A stretch of 64,000 nt of DNA, from assembly GCF_900109925.1 (NCBI RefSeq), contig NZ_FOBW01000007.1, positions 1 to 64,000 on the forward strand. Reading direction: 5' to 3'. Shown here piece after piece: positions 20,209 through 32,725 of the stretch (within the stretch, counting starts at the first letter, position 1; each line of letters starts with the position of its first letter). A model generated the notes under the pieces. The model worked only from the letters and a program-made list of their open reading frames with translations. It was not told the DNA's origin and did not search any database. Origin of the DNA: Mesobacillus persicus. GTDB lineage: Bacteria > Bacillota > Bacilli > Bacillales > Cytobacillaceae. The position numbers and the translations under genes are program-made.

Positions 20209-22533
20209 ATGCAATATTTAACAGATAGATTATTAAATGGTTTAAACCCACAGCAGCAGCTTGCCGTGAAAACGACGGATGGTCCCCTTTTGCTGATGGC
20301 TGGGGCGGGAAGTGGCAAGACAAGAGTACTAACGCATCGGATTGGCTACTTAATGGTAGAGAAGGGCGTTAATCCTTATAATATTCTTGCCATCACATTT
20401 ACAAATAAAGCTGCACGGGAAATGCGTGAACGGATCCAAAAGTTGATGGGCGGAGCAGCCGATGATATTTGGATTTCAACCTTTCACTCGATGTGTGTGC
20501 GTATCTTACGTCGAGACATTGACCGATTAGGATTCAACCGGAATTTTACGATTCTTGATTCAGGCGATCAGCAATCTGTCATAAAAAATATTTTAAAAGA
20601 GAAAAATATTGACCCCAAAAAATATGACCCACGTGCTCTTCTTGGGGCAATCTCATCTGCAAAGAACGAGTTGATTGAACCTGAAGAGTTTTCTAAAAAT
20701 GCAGGAGACTATTACGCCAATGTTGTCGCCGATGTGTATAAAGAATATCAGAAACGCCTCCGTAAAAATCAGGCACTAGATTTCGATGATCTCATCATGA
20801 CGACAATTCAATTGTTCCAGCGGGTGCCTGAGGTGCTAGAGTATTACCAGCGCAAATTCCAGTATATTCATGTCGATGAATATCAGGATACAAACCGAGC
20901 CCAATACATGCTCGTTAAATTTCTAGCGGCTCGCTTCAAAAATCTATGCGTTGTCGGCGACTCAGATCAGTCCATTTATCGCTGGCGTGGAGCAGATATT
21001 GCGAACATTCTCTCATTTGAAAAAGACTATACAAATGCAAGTGTCATTTTGTTAGAGCAAAATTACCGCTCCACAAAAAAAATCTTACTTGCAGCGAACA
21101 AGGTTATCGAAAACAACCTAAACCGGAAAGCTAAAAACCTCTGGACTGAAAATGGCGAAGGAAATAAAATCGTTTATTACCGGGCTGACAGTGAACACGG
21201 AGAGGCTCAGTTCGTCATTGGGAGAATTCAAGAGCTCGTTCGCTCAGGAAATCGAAAACTTTCAGATATCGCGATATTATATCGGACGAACGCTCAATCC
21301 CGTGTAATTGAGGAATCATTTTTAAAATCAAACCTTGAATACACGATTGTCGGAGGCACGAAATTCTATGACCGGAAGGAAATTAAAGATATCCTTGCCT
21401 ATTTAAGGTTGATATCCAACCCGGATGATGATATTAGCTTGCAGCGTGTCATCAATGTGCCTAAGAGGGCCATTGGTTCAACTTCGGTTGATAAAATTGC
21501 CAACTTTGCTCTGATGCATGACATTTCAATGTTCCAAGCGCTTGATAGTGTGGAATTAATTGGCTTAAGCCCCAAAGCAACGAAGGCAACGGCTGGCTTC
21601 CGGGATTTGATTCAAAATTATACGAATATGCAGGAGTTCCTGTCTGTAACCGAGTTAGTTGAGGAAATACTAGAAAAGTCTGGTTACAGAGAAATGTTAA
21701 AAGCGGAAAAGTCACTTGAGTCGCAAAGTCGACTAGAAAACTTGGACGAGTTTTTAACCGTTACGAATGCCTTTGAAGAGAGCAGCGAGGATAAAAGCCT
21801 AATAGGATTTTTAACAGATCTAGCTCTTGTTGCTGATATTGACAAGCTCGATGATGATGGCGAAAAGAACAATGAAGCTGTGACTCTAATGACCCTGCAC
21901 TCGGCAAAAGGACTTGAATTCCCTGTAGTGTTCTTAATTGGAATGGAAGAAGGGGTGTTCCCGCATAGCCGCTCGCTTATGGAAGAAGCGGAAATGGAAG
22001 AAGAACGCCGACTTGCCTACGTTGGAATCACTCGTGCCGAACAAGAGTTATTTATTACAAACGCGCAAATGCGTACCCTTTTTGGTCGAACCAATATGAA
22101 TCCTGAGTCCCGGTTTATAAAAGAAGTTCCTGAAGACCTAATTGAACCATTCGCACCTGTTGATAGACGAAACACTTCTTCTAGATCGTCTTCACCATTT
22201 GGTACTTCCGGAAGATCTTCATTTGGTGGAGGAGCATCGAGAGGGTCTTCATTCGGCAGTGCAACTGGAGGAGCTTCGGTTGGTGGAGTGGAAAGAAGTC
22301 GAGAGGCAAACTCGAGACCAACTCGGAGTGCTGTTTCTAGGCCGACGACTTCTACTGGCGGAGACCAAGTTGGTTGGAAGGTAGGCGATAAGGCTTCGCA
22401 TGGCAAATGGGGAGTCGGCACGGTCGTCAGCGTGAAAGGCTCAGGTGAGGGAACCGAACTTGATATTGCCTTCCCAAGTCCAACCGGCGTGAAACGCTTG
22501 CTCGCCAAGTTTGCTCCGATTACAAAGGCTTAA
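20209..22533 (+). CDS. pcrA: ATP-dependent DNA helicase PcrA
   Basis: A 774-residue UvrD-family 3'-5' helicase used in repair and rolling-circle replication. Walker A is [10 protein letters not shown] (about residue 29), motif II is [11 protein letters not shown], and [28 protein letters not shown] and YVGITRAEQ give the other helicase motifs. Residues from about 645 to 715 form a Gly/Ser/Arg-rich linker before the C-terminal Tudor-like [14 protein letters not shown] domain that in relatives binds RNA polymerase. The ATG at 20209 with GGTGGTGAG fits the family N-terminus better than an upstream TTG. Confidence 0.96.
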   Translation: MQYLTDRLLNGLNPQQQLAVKTTDGPLLLMAGAGSGKTRVLTHRIGYLMVEKGVNPYNILAITFTNKAAREMRERIQKLMGGAADDIWISTFHSMCVRILRRDIDRLGFNRNFTILDSGDQQSVIKNILKEKNIDPKKYDPRALLGAISSAKNELIEPEEFSKNAGDYYANVVADVYKEYQKRLRKNQALDFDDLIMTTIQLFQRVPEVLEYYQRKFQYIHVDEYQDTNRAQYMLVKFLAARFKNLCVVGDSDQSIYRWRGADIANILSFEKDYTNASVILLEQNYRSTKKILLAANKVIENNLNRKAKNLWTENGEGNKIVYYRADSEHGEAQFVIGRIQELVRSGNRKLSDIAILYRTNAQSRVIEESFLKSNLEYTIVGGTKFYDRKEIKDILAYLRLISNPDDDISLQRVINVPKRAIGSTSVDKIANFALMHDISMFQALDSVELIGLSPKATKATAGFRDLIQNYTNMQEFLSVTELVEEILEKSGYREMLKAEKSLESQSRLENLDEFLTVTNAFEESSEDKSLIGFLTDLALVADIDKLDDDGEKNNEAVTLMTLHSAKGLEFPVVFLIGMEEGVFPHSRSLMEEAEMEEERRLAYVGITRAEQELFITNAQMRTLFGRTNMNPESRFIKEVPEDLIEPFAPVDRRNTSSRSSSPFGTSGRSSFGGGASRGSSFGSATGGASVGGVERSREANSRPTRSAVSRPTTSTGGDQVGWKVGDKASHGKWGVGTVVSVKGSGEGTELDIAFPSPTGVKRLLAKFAPITKA

Positions 22534-22553
22534 ATTTTTTGGATTTTTAGCAA

Positions 22554-24770
<2,217 letters not shown>

Positions 24771-24840
24771 TCGGCCCGAGAGAATCGATAATGGCTATAG
24801 CTAGCTGTTAACGGCTGGATTGAATTGAGGTGGAAACGGC

Positions 24841-26025
24841 ATGAAGAAGTATTTTATAATAATCGCTGTTTCTGTTGTCCTACTCCTGGCGGCTTGTGCG
24901 CCAAATTTCCAAAAAGAAGATCAAATCGTCCAGGAGAAGGACGATGAAACAAATGAAAAAGCGATCATTCCTAAATATAAGATATCTGATGAGTATTACC
25001 GGACGTTTATGCCATTTGAGCCTGGTGAAGCACGGGGTTTAGTAGTGAATAACCTGAATACGCGCTACGATATTCACGAATTTGAAACAGGTCTCATGCG
25101 AATCGCCCAAAACACCTTTGATACAACTAACTTTGTTTTTAAAGAAGGACAGTATCTTGATAGTAGCACGGTTAGCTCATGGTTAAACCGAAAGTATACT
25201 GAAGAGCAATTGAAGTCTCTGGATATGACTGAAGAGGATAATCTTGGTTTGAATCCGATAGACCCTGGTACTGGGGATTTTGATAAGCGAAATGAGGAAA
25301 ACCCAATTTACCTTTCACATATCCTTGAGCACAATTATCTAGAGGAAGTGTCTGGAAAAAAAGGAACGTATAAGCTCGGTGGAGTGGTGATTGGGCTTGC
25401 ACTTAATTCTATTCATTACTATCAAAAAGTGGCTTATGGAGCGACTTACGAGACCAGTATCCCCCATGATAAATTGGAAGCCGAGGGGAAGAAAATTGCT
25501 CAAGAAGTTGTCAAGCGCTTAAGAACCATGGAAGAGTTAAAAAACATCCCTATTACGATTGCTCTCTTTGAACAAAAAAGCAGGTCATCTGTCGTTCCGG
25601 GTAATTTCTTTGCCTTTGCAGAAGTGGATAAGTCTAGCACCAATATTGGAAGCTGGCAAAATGTGAAGGAAAAGTATGTCCTGTTTCCATCAGACACTGC
25701 CCAAAAGAATCATCGAGAGGATATGACGTGGTTCCAGAATTTTAAGCAGGATGTAGAAGAGTATTTTCCGAACTTTAACGGGGTTGTTGGAAAAGGCTTC
25801 TATCTCGATGATCAGCTTCAACAACTGAGCATAAGCATTCCAATCCAATTTTATGGAAAGTCAGAGGCAATTGGTTTTACTCAGTATGTCACGGGACTTG
25901 TGATGGAGCATTTCCCTGACTATGTTGCTGTGGAAGTGAATGTTTCCTCCGTATATGGCCAAGAAGCCCTTATTGTCCGTAATCCTAATCAGAATGAACC
26001 ATTTGTACATGTTTATCAATATTAG
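24841..26025 (+). CDS. camS: CamS-family sex pheromone lipoprotein (YerH)
   Basis: A 394-residue predicted lipoprotein. The signal peptide MKKYFIIIAVSVVLLLAAC ends in the lipobox LAAC, so Cys19 is the expected lipid anchor. The mature part fits the CamS/YerH family, whose enterococcal members release a short pheromone peptide from the signal sequence. Whether that happens here is unknown; the role in Bacillus is not settled. GAGGTGG precedes the ATG, and a terminator follows. The place after ligA is as in B. subtilis. Confidence 0.88.
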   Translation: MKKYFIIIAVSVVLLLAACAPNFQKEDQIVQEKDDETNEKAIIPKYKISDEYYRTFMPFEPGEARGLVVNNLNTRYDIHEFETGLMRIAQNTFDTTNFVFKEGQYLDSSTVSSWLNRKYTEEQLKSLDMTEEDNLGLNPIDPGTGDFDKRNEENPIYLSHILEHNYLEEVSGKKGTYKLGGVVIGLALNSIHYYQKVAYGATYETSIPHDKLEAEGKKIAQEVVKRLRTMEELKNIPITIALFEQKSRSSVVPGNFFAFAEVDKSSTNIGSWQNVKEKYVLFPSDTAQKNHREDMTWFQNFKQDVEEYFPNFNGVVGKGFYLDDQLQQLSISIPIQFYGKSEAIGFTQYVTGLVMEHFPDYVAVEVNVSSVYGQEALIVRNPNQNEPFVHVYQY

Positions 26026-26030
26026 AGTCA

Positions 26031-26058
26031 AGAGCCCTGGAATGAGGGCTCTTTTTTT
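26031..26058 (+). terminator. camS terminator
   Basis: AGAGCCCT pairs with AGGGCTCT around GGAATG, followed by T residues. Confidence 0.88.
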
Positions 26059-26476
26059 TGTTTTTTGCGTAATAAAGCTGGTTAATGGGAAAATTTCATG
26101 TTATTTCTGTTCATCTCAACTCCAGACTTATAACCGGTGCCAATCGTCCATTCATCGGTGTGAGAAGACAGCGATTTTTCCGCTGATGATAGTAAGTAAT
26201 AATTGTCGACATCTATCAGAAAGTTAGTAAAATATTGAATGCTTGAGCGATTTGAAATATAATAGGATTTATATAATTTTTTTCACCTTAATAAACCCAC
26301 TAATCACCATGTAGAGGTATCCCCTTCAGGAGGCATGTATGCTTTCCCATTCGCATTATGTGACGGCAAAAATCACAGTTGTTTTATCAAATTAGTATAT
26401 TTTAACTCTCTTATTCTATATTGCGGAAAACTATTTCCTTCTAGTAAAAATGACATGATGAAAGGACGGCCATTTT
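26059..26476. other. long AT-rich leader region before pycA
   Basis: No protein-length gene is seen. AGGAGG at 26328-26333 is placed five bases before an ATG at 26339 that opens an 18-codon frame (MLSHSHYVTAKITVVLSN) and stops well before pycA. This could be a leader peptide or chance. The pycA promoter must lie here but was not pinned down. Confidence 0.35.
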
Positions 26477-29400
26477 ATGAAAAAGATTAATAAAGTTTTA
26501 GTTGCCAACAGGGGCGAAATCGCAATTCGAGTATTTCGTGCTTGTACAGAGTTACATATTCGCACGGTAGCCATTTATTCTAAAGAGGATTTAGGAGCTT
26601 ATCATCGTTATAAGGCGGATGAGGCATACCTTGTTGGAGAAGGTAAAAAACCAATTGATGCGTATCTCGATATTGAAGACATTATCCGTATTGCCAAACA
26701 ATCACAGGTGGATGCGATCCATCCTGGCTATGGTTTCCTCTCAGAAAATATTGAATTTGCAAGAAGATGTGAAGAAGAGGGGATTATTTTTATTGGTCCT
26801 AAATCAAAACATCTAGATATGTTCGGGGATAAAGTGAAGGCAAGAACACAAGCGATACAGGCGAATATCCCGGTTATTCCTGGTACGGATGGTCCCGTTT
26901 CCAGCTTGGATGAAGTTGCCGCGTTCGGGAAAGAACATGGGTATCCAATTATTATCAAAGCTTCCCTTGGTGGTGGCGGACGTGGGATGCGTATCGTTAA
27001 CAGCAATGAAGAAGTGAAAGAGGCCTATGCAAGAGCCAAGTCAGAAGCAAAAGCGGCATTCGGAAACGATGAAGTTTATGTAGAGAAACTTGTGGAGAAG
27101 CCAAAACATATTGAAGTTCAGATTTTAGGTGATCATGATGGCGGAATTGTCCATCTATATGAGCGCGATTGTTCGGTTCAGCGACGCCACCAAAAGGTGG
27201 TAGAGGTAGCACCAAGCGTTTCTGTACCTGAAGATTTACGTCTAGCTATCTGTGATGCGGCAGTAAAACTAATGAAAAATGTTGATTACTTAAATGCGGG
27301 AACTGTGGAATTCCTTGTATCAGGTGATGAGTTTTACTTCATTGAAGTCAATCCACGTGTTCAGGTAGAACATACCATTACAGAAATGGTTACAGGGATT
27401 GATATCGTTCAGTCACAAATTTTAATTGCTCAAGGGTATTCGCTACATAGTGACCAAGTGGGCATCCCAAAACAGAAGGATATTTCAACACATGGTTATG
27501 CGATTCAGTCACGGGTTACGACCGAGGATCCGTTGAATGACTTTATGCCTGATACCGGTAAGATTGCGGTCTATCGTTCAGGAGGCGGATTCGGAGTCCG
27601 ATTAGATGCAGGAAATGGCTACCAAGGTGCGGTCATTACTCCTTATTATGACTCCCTACTTGTTAAGGTTTCTACACATGCGATGACCTTTGAACAAGCG
27701 GCATCGAAAATGCTTAGGAACCTGAAAGAATTCCGTATCCGTGGAATTAAAACAAATATTCCGTTCCTAGAAAACGTAATGGTTCATGAGAAGTTTATTT
27801 CTGGTAATTATGATACGTCCTTTATCGATAAAACCCCGGAATTATTTATCTTCCCTGTGCGGAAAGACCGTGGGACGAAAATGCTTAATTATATTGGAAA
27901 CGTCACGATTAATGGTTTCCCTGGGATTGAGAAAAAGAAAAAGCCTTTAATCGATCAACCATATATTCCAAGGGTAGACTCATTCGAACCGGCTCCTTCT
28001 GGGACGAAACAAATTTTAGATGAAAAAGGAGCAAGAGGACTTGCCGAATGGGTGAAATCGCGTCAAGAAGTCCTTCTGACAGATACAACGTTCCGAGATG
28101 CTCATCAATCATTACTCGCTACCCGTGTGCGGACGAATGACTTAACACAAATTGCTGAACCAACGTCAAAGTTATTACCGGATTTATTTTCACTTGAGAT
28201 GTGGGGTGGAGCAACCTTTGATGTATCCTACCGCTTCTTAAAAGAAGATCCATGGAAACGCTTGATTACATTAAGACAACAAGTTCCAAATGTCTTATTC
28301 CAAATGCTCCTGCGCGCATCCAACGCTGTAGGATATAAAAACTATCCAGATAATGTAATTCGTGAGTTTGTGAAGCAGTCTGCGGACGCTGGAATCGATG
28401 TCTTCCGAATCTTCGACAGCTTAAACTGGGTGAAAGGGATGGAAACGGCGATTGACGCAGTTAGACAAACGGGGAAAATTGCTGAAGCTTCCATCTGCTA
28501 CACAGGAGATATTGATGATCCAACACGTCCAAAATACAGCATTCAATATTATAAAGACATGGCAAAAGAGCTCGAGGCTCAAGGTGCCCATATCCTAGGC
28601 ATTAAAGACATGGCTGGCTTGTTGAAGCCCCAGTCTGCATACCGACTTATTTCTGAGTTGAAAGATACTGTTGATCTCCCGATTCACCTTCATACGCATG
28701 ATACGAGTGGAAATGGTATTTATACCTATTCTAAAGCGATTGAAGCTGGGGTAGATATCGTTGATGTAGCAGCAAGCTCGATGGCCGGCTTAACATCTCA
28801 ACCGAGTGCAAACTCGCTTTACTATGCTCTAAAAGGAACCGAACGTGAACCTTCTATAAATATCGATTCTCTTGAAAAAGTAACAAAATACTGGGAAGGG
28901 ATTCGAAAGTATTATTCAGACTTTGAAAGTGGAATGATGGCTCCTCATCCAGAGGTTTATCAACATGAAATGCCTGGTGGTCAATATAGTAATCTTCAGC
29001 AGCAGGCGAAGGCCGTCGGTCTAGGTGAGCGTTGGGAAGAAGTAAAAGAAATGTATAAGCGTGTGAATTTAATGTTTGGCGATATTGTCAAAGTAACGCC
29101 TTCTTCAAAAGTGGTAGGGGATATGGCTTTATTTATGGTCCAAAATGACTTAACAGAGCAAGAAGTATTAGAAAAGGGAGACAAAATTGATTTCCCAGAT
29201 TCAGTGATTGAGATGTTTGAAGGGTATTTAGGTCAACCAGCTGGTGGTTTTCCACAAGAATTACAAAAGGTGATTTTAAAAGGAAAGCAGCCACTCACCG
29301 TACGTCCTGGGGAATTACTAGAGGATGTTGACTTTAAAGCACTCGGCGATCAATTATATCAAGAACTAGGTCGTCAAGTTACTGACCATGATGTTATTGC

Positions 29401-29968
29401 CTATGCTCTCTATCCGAAAGTGTACCTCGATTATACGAAGACAATCGAACAATTCGGCGATGTATCTAAGCTTGATACACTAACATTCTTATATGGAATG
29501 AGACTAGGTGAAGAGATTGAGGTTGAAATCGAAACGGGTAAGACGTTAATTGTTAAACTTGTTTCAATTGGGCAAGCACAAGCAGACGGAACGCGGGTGG
29601 TTTATTTCGAATTGAACGGACAGCAGCGTGAGGTGATTATCAAGGATGAAAGCGTGAAATCATCCGTTGCTTCTAAAATCAAAGCAGACCCTAAAAATGA
29701 ACAGCATATTGCTGGAACAATGCCAGGTACGGTTATTAAAGTATTGGTGGAAAAAGGCGAAAAGGTCGCTCAAGGTGAACATCTAATGATTACCGAAGCG
29801 ATGAAGATGGAAACAACGGTTCAAGCTCCATTTTCTGGAGTCGTGAAAGACATCTTTGTTCAAAACGGGGACTCGATCTCTCCGGGAGATTTATTGATTG
29901 AAGTTGAAAAACAAACACAGGATCCCAAGGCAAAATCTGCTCCTTCTGGAGATAAGGTAACGATATAG
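26477..29968 (+). CDS. pycA: pyruvate carboxylase
   Basis: An 1163-residue biotin enzyme making oxaloacetate from pyruvate and bicarbonate. The N-terminal biotin carboxylase part has KASLGGGGRGMRIV and EVNPRVQVEHTITEM. The central carboxyltransferase part starts at TDTTFRDAHQSLLATR (about residue 535) with HLHTHDTSG for metal binding. The C-terminal biotin domain carries EAMKMETTV with the biotin lysine near residue 1110. AAAGGACGG precedes the ATG. It has a slightly longer tail than B. subtilis PycA. With the isocitrate lyase next door it supports growth on acids that enter at acetyl-CoA or pyruvate. Confidence 0.97.
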   Translation: MKKINKVLVANRGEIAIRVFRACTELHIRTVAIYSKEDLGAYHRYKADEAYLVGEGKKPIDAYLDIEDIIRIAKQSQVDAIHPGYGFLSENIEFARRCEEEGIIFIGPKSKHLDMFGDKVKARTQAIQANIPVIPGTDGPVSSLDEVAAFGKEHGYPIIIKASLGGGGRGMRIVNSNEEVKEAYARAKSEAKAAFGNDEVYVEKLVEKPKHIEVQILGDHDGGIVHLYERDCSVQRRHQKVVEVAPSVSVPEDLRLAICDAAVKLMKNVDYLNAGTVEFLVSGDEFYFIEVNPRVQVEHTITEMVTGIDIVQSQILIAQGYSLHSDQVGIPKQKDISTHGYAIQSRVTTEDPLNDFMPDTGKIAVYRSGGGFGVRLDAGNGYQGAVITPYYDSLLVKVSTHAMTFEQAASKMLRNLKEFRIRGIKTNIPFLENVMVHEKFISGNYDTSFIDKTPELFIFPVRKDRGTKMLNYIGNVTINGFPGIEKKKKPLIDQPYIPRVDSFEPAPSGTKQILDEKGARGLAEWVKSRQEVLLTDTTFRDAHQSLLATRVRTNDLTQIAEPTSKLLPDLFSLEMWGGATFDVSYRFLKEDPWKRLITLRQQVPNVLFQMLLRASNAVGYKNYPDNVIREFVKQSADAGIDVFRIFDSLNWVKGMETAIDAVRQTGKIAEASICYTGDIDDPTRPKYSIQYYKDMAKELEAQGAHILGIKDMAGLLKPQSAYRLISELKDTVDLPIHLHTHDTSGNGIYTYSKAIEAGVDIVDVAASSMAGLTSQPSANSLYYALKGTEREPSINIDSLEKVTKYWEGIRKYYSDFESGMMAPHPEVYQHEMPGGQYSNLQQQAKAVGLGERWEEVKEMYKRVNLMFGDIVKVTPSSKVVGDMALFMVQNDLTEQEVLEKGDKIDFPDSVIEMFEGYLGQPAGGFPQELQKVILKGKQPLTVRPGELLEDVDFKALGDQLYQELGRQVTDHDVIAYALYPKVYLDYTKTIEQFGDVSKLDTLTFLYGMRLGEEIEVEIETGKTLIVKLVSIGQAQADGTRVVYFELNGQQREVIIKDESVKSSVASKIKADPKNEQHIAGTMPGTVIKVLVEKGEKVAQGEHLMITEAMKMETTVQAPFSGVVKDIFVQNGDSISPGDLLIEVEKQTQDPKAKSAPSGDKVTI

Positions 29969-29971
29969 AAG

Positions 29972-30008
29972 AAAAAGCATGCGAGGAAAAATCCTTGCAT
30001 GCTTTTTT
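29972..30008 (+). terminator. pycA terminator
   Basis: AAAAAGCATGC pairs with GCATGCTTTTT, with an added AGGA/TCCT inner stem and a T tail. Confidence 0.9.
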
Positions 30009-30110
30009 GTGTTTCCTAGATAACTAGGGAATAAGTAGGGTATGTGTACTAATTGTTTCCCTAATGCAAACAATTGTCGAAGAAATATTCAAAAAATTTG
30101 CTTAAAACGG

Positions 30111-30138
30111 TTGCAAATTAAATTGACTGTTATATAAT
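30111..30138 (+). promoter_or_regulatory. aceA promoter
   Basis: TTGCAA (30111-30116) and TATAAT (30133-30138) are 16 bp apart. A cre-like sequence around AAAACGGTTGCA overlaps the -35 box with two mismatches, so catabolite control is possible but not firm. About 135 bases of leader precede the gene. Confidence 0.6.
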
Positions 30139-30274
30139 ACAAATAGTTAAAGATTTACCTGTAGTATAACAACAAGAACATGCTGATTACATTAGTTAAC
30201 TTAGTATGCCTCTATAGTAGTACTGCTGGTAACCAAAATTTATAGATTCATATTTTGTTGGGAGGAATGAAAAG

Positions 30275-31558
30275 ATGACTAAATCAAGAGCTGAACAATT
30301 ACAGGAAAATTGGGAAATGGACTCTCGTTGGAAAGGGATTGAAAGACCTTATTCCGCTGAAGAGGTAATCAAATTACGAGGTTCCATTGACATTGAATAT
30401 ACACTTGCTCGCCGCGGTGCAGAAAAGCTTTGGAAGCTTGTGAACGAAGAAGACTTCGTGAACGCACTTGGTGCATTGACTGGAAACCAGGCTGTACAAC
30501 AGGTGAAGGCAGGTCTGAAAGCAATATACTTAAGTGGATGGCAAGTTGCGGCTGATGCCAATCTTTCAGGCAATATGTATCCTGACCAGAGTTTATACCC
30601 AGCGAACAGTGTGCCATCTGTTGTAAAGCGAATCAATCAAGCTCTACAACGTGCAGACCAAATCACTCATTCTGAGGGTGACGATTCGATTGATTGGTTT
30701 GCTCCAATTGTTGCCGATGCTGAGGCTGGATTCGGCGGTCAATTAAATGTATTTGAATTGATGAAAGGTATGATTGAGGCAGGAGCAGCAGGCGTTCACT
30801 TTGAAGATCAGCTTTCTTCTGAAAAGAAATGTGGACACCTTGGTGGAAAAGTATTGCTTCCAACTCAGACAGCGGTTCGTAACTTAATCTCTGCTCGTCT
30901 TGCTGCAGACGTTATGGGAACACCAACACTTGTCGTTGCACGTACGGATGCAAACGCAGCGGATTTGATTACAAGTGATGTTGATCCAATTGATGCACCG
31001 TTTATCACAGGGGAGCGTACTCCTGAAGGATTCTTCCGCACAAGAGCTGGTCTTGACCAGGCAATCGCTCGTGGCTTAGCTTATGCTCCATATGCTGACT
31101 TAATCTGGTGTGAGACTTCTGAGCCTAGCCTTGAAGAAGCAAAGCGTTTTGCGGAAGCAATTCATGAACAATTCCCAGGAAAGCTTCTTGCTTATAACTG
31201 CTCTCCTTCCTTCAACTGGAAGAAGAAGCTTGACGATGAGACAATCGAAAAGTTCCAAAGAGAGCTTGGCAAAATGGGCTACAAGTTCCAATTCGTTACC
31301 CTTGCTGGTTTCCATGCTTTAAACCACAGCATGTTCGAATTAGCTCGTGGCTACAAGGATCATGGAATGGCTGCTTACTCGAAGCTTCAGCAAGCTGAGT
31401 TTGGTAGCGAGCAATACGGCTATACTGCAACAAGACACCAACGTGAAGTTGGAACAGGTTACTTCGACCAAGTGGCAATGACGATTACTGGAGGAACTTC
31501 TTCAACCACAGCCCTTAAAGGCTCAACTGAAGAAGAACAATTCTCCACTTCAAAGTAA
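30275..31558 (+). CDS. aceA: isocitrate lyase
   Basis: A 427-residue isocitrate lyase that splits isocitrate to glyoxylate and succinate. The catalytic loop [14 protein letters not shown], the metal-binding ADAEAGFGG segment and [10 protein letters not shown] are all diagnostic. GGGAGGA precedes the ATG. No malate synthase gene lies beside it, so the second enzyme of the glyoxylate bypass must be elsewhere if present. B. subtilis 168 lacks this enzyme, so this marks a different species. Confidence 0.96.
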   Translation: MTKSRAEQLQENWEMDSRWKGIERPYSAEEVIKLRGSIDIEYTLARRGAEKLWKLVNEEDFVNALGALTGNQAVQQVKAGLKAIYLSGWQVAADANLSGNMYPDQSLYPANSVPSVVKRINQALQRADQITHSEGDDSIDWFAPIVADAEAGFGGQLNVFELMKGMIEAGAAGVHFEDQLSSEKKCGHLGGKVLLPTQTAVRNLISARLAADVMGTPTLVVARTDANAADLITSDVDPIDAPFITGERTPEGFFRTRAGLDQAIARGLAYAPYADLIWCETSEPSLEEAKRFAEAIHEQFPGKLLAYNCSPSFNWKKKLDDETIEKFQRELGKMGYKFQFVTLAGFHALNHSMFELARGYKDHGMAAYSKLQQAEFGSEQYGYTATRHQREVGTGYFDQVAMTITGGTSSTTALKGSTEEEQFSTSK

Positions 31559-31619
31559 AAGTCTTATCTGCTTTACCATCAATAGTTGTTAATTTTTCAC
31601 CTATATATCTCCTTTTTTT

Positions 31620-31650
31620 AACCTTCTCAATCTTGAGAAGGTTTTTTTTT
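31620..31650 (+). terminator. aceA terminator
   Basis: AACCTTCTCAA pairs perfectly with TTGAGAAGGTT around two bases, followed by eight or more T. Confidence 0.9.
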
Positions 31651-31675
31651 ACATGAATAGGATAAAATTTGAGTG

Positions 31676-31724
31676 TGGGGACGGTTCTTTTGCTTCCTTC
31701 CAGGAAGCAAAAGAACCGTCCCCA
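31676..31724. repeat. perfect 23-bp inverted repeat
   Basis: The left arm (31676-31698) starts TGGGGACGGTTC and the right arm (31702-31724) is its exact reverse complement, ending GAACCGTCCCCA; the loop is three bases. The element stands alone between the aceA terminator and yueI and has no T tract. Similar GGGGACGGTTCT palindromes are scattered in many Bacillaceae genomes. Confidence 0.9.
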
Positions 31725-31782
31725 ATGCACAGATTTATATAACCATCATAAATAATAGGGAGATATTTGCGGGGGTGACGAA

Positions 31783-32235
31783 ATGAGTAGGCAAAACGTA
31801 GATGAATATCTACAACAGGGTATCCACGGGGCGAAGGAAACGAAGCCAGATGAAAGACGGCGTTTCCTAGGAACAATTCGGGAGAGGATTGTAGTGGTAC
31901 TCACAAAGGCCGAGGTAAGAAGAAAACAAATTGAGGCAGAATTCAAGCAGCTACTACAGGAAAATAAAGAGGCACATATATACTTAAATGGAAATATGAA
32001 CTATGCTAGCTACTCTAAATACATTAGTCTTGCAGAAGAAATGGGCGTTGCTTATAAAATAGTAACAAATAAAGAATATGATACGAAATATGGGCTAGTC
32101 CTCGCTTATGATTACGCAATCGACAAAGAGGACATTAATTTATCTAAAAAGCCACAACCAATTGTTATTGAAAAACAAAAAACAGCTGAAAAAGGGTTTG
32201 TTACTTTTGTAAAGACGCTGTTTGGAAAGAAGTGA
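31783..32235 (+). CDS. yueI: YueI family protein (DUF1694)
   Basis: A 150-residue soluble protein. The pattern MSRQNVDEYLQQGIHG at the start, the ERRRFLGTIRERI segment and the TNKEYDTKYGLVLAYDYAI core match the YueI/DUF1694 family. Function is unknown. In B. subtilis it is beside the NAD-salvage genes yueJ and yueK; here those lie 7 kb away at 39386-41457. GGGGGTGACG precedes the ATG. Confidence 0.85.
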   Translation: MSRQNVDEYLQQGIHGAKETKPDERRRFLGTIRERIVVVLTKAEVRRKQIEAEFKQLLQENKEAHIYLNGNMNYASYSKYISLAEEMGVAYKIVTNKEYDTKYGLVLAYDYAIDKEDINLSKKPQPIVIEKQKTAEKGFVTFVKTLFGKK

Positions 32236-32242
32236 ATTTCTA

Positions 32243-32275
32243 CCCTGGTCTATTAAGTGGCCAGGGATCATTTTT
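32243..32275 (+). terminator. yueI terminator
   Basis: CCCTGG and CCAGGG pair around a 12-base loop; a T run follows after ATCA. The stem is short, so this is less certain than the other terminators. Confidence 0.6.
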
Positions 32276-32422
32276 GTAGAGCATTATGTAAGATCTTTTC
32301 CCGCGAAAACAGCATTATGATAAAATGGCGTAAATACAGCTGATTATATTGCTTTAGTGTGGAAAAGTTTGCTATTATCAATATAATTGCTTATTGTGCG
32401 AATTTTCAAGGAGGTGCCTTTT

Positions 32423-32713
32423 ATGTCAAGGATTTCAGCAGAACAGGTTAAACATGTTGCTCATCTTGCCCGACTAGCAGTTACGGAGGAAGAAGCAAAT
32501 CGATTGACACAACAGCTAGATAAAATTATTACCTATGCAGAGCAGTTAAATGAATTAGACACAGAGAATGTAGAGCCAACATCTCATGTTCTCGAGATTA
32601 AGAATGTCATGCGCGAAGATACAGCGAAACCTGGTCTCCCGAATGAAGAAGTGTTGAAAAATGCACCAGACCACCAAGATGGTCAAATTAAAGTTCCACC
32701 AATTATGGAGTAA
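32423..32713 (+). CDS. gatC: Asp/Glu-tRNA amidotransferase subunit C
   Basis: A 96-residue subunit that holds GatA and GatB together. The pattern [19 protein letters not shown] at the start and [17 protein letters not shown] in the middle are typical. The ATG at 32423 follows AAGGAGG at eight bases; an upstream in-frame start adds twelve unsupported residues. A TATAAT box lies at 32382-32387. It is first in the gatCAB operon, as in B. subtilis. Confidence 0.95.
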   Translation: MSRISAEQVKHVAHLARLAVTEEEANRLTQQLDKIITYAEQLNELDTENVEPTSHVLEIKNVMREDTAKPGLPNEEVLKNAPDHQDGQIKVPPIME

Positions 32714-32725
32714 GGAGGAGAAGCC

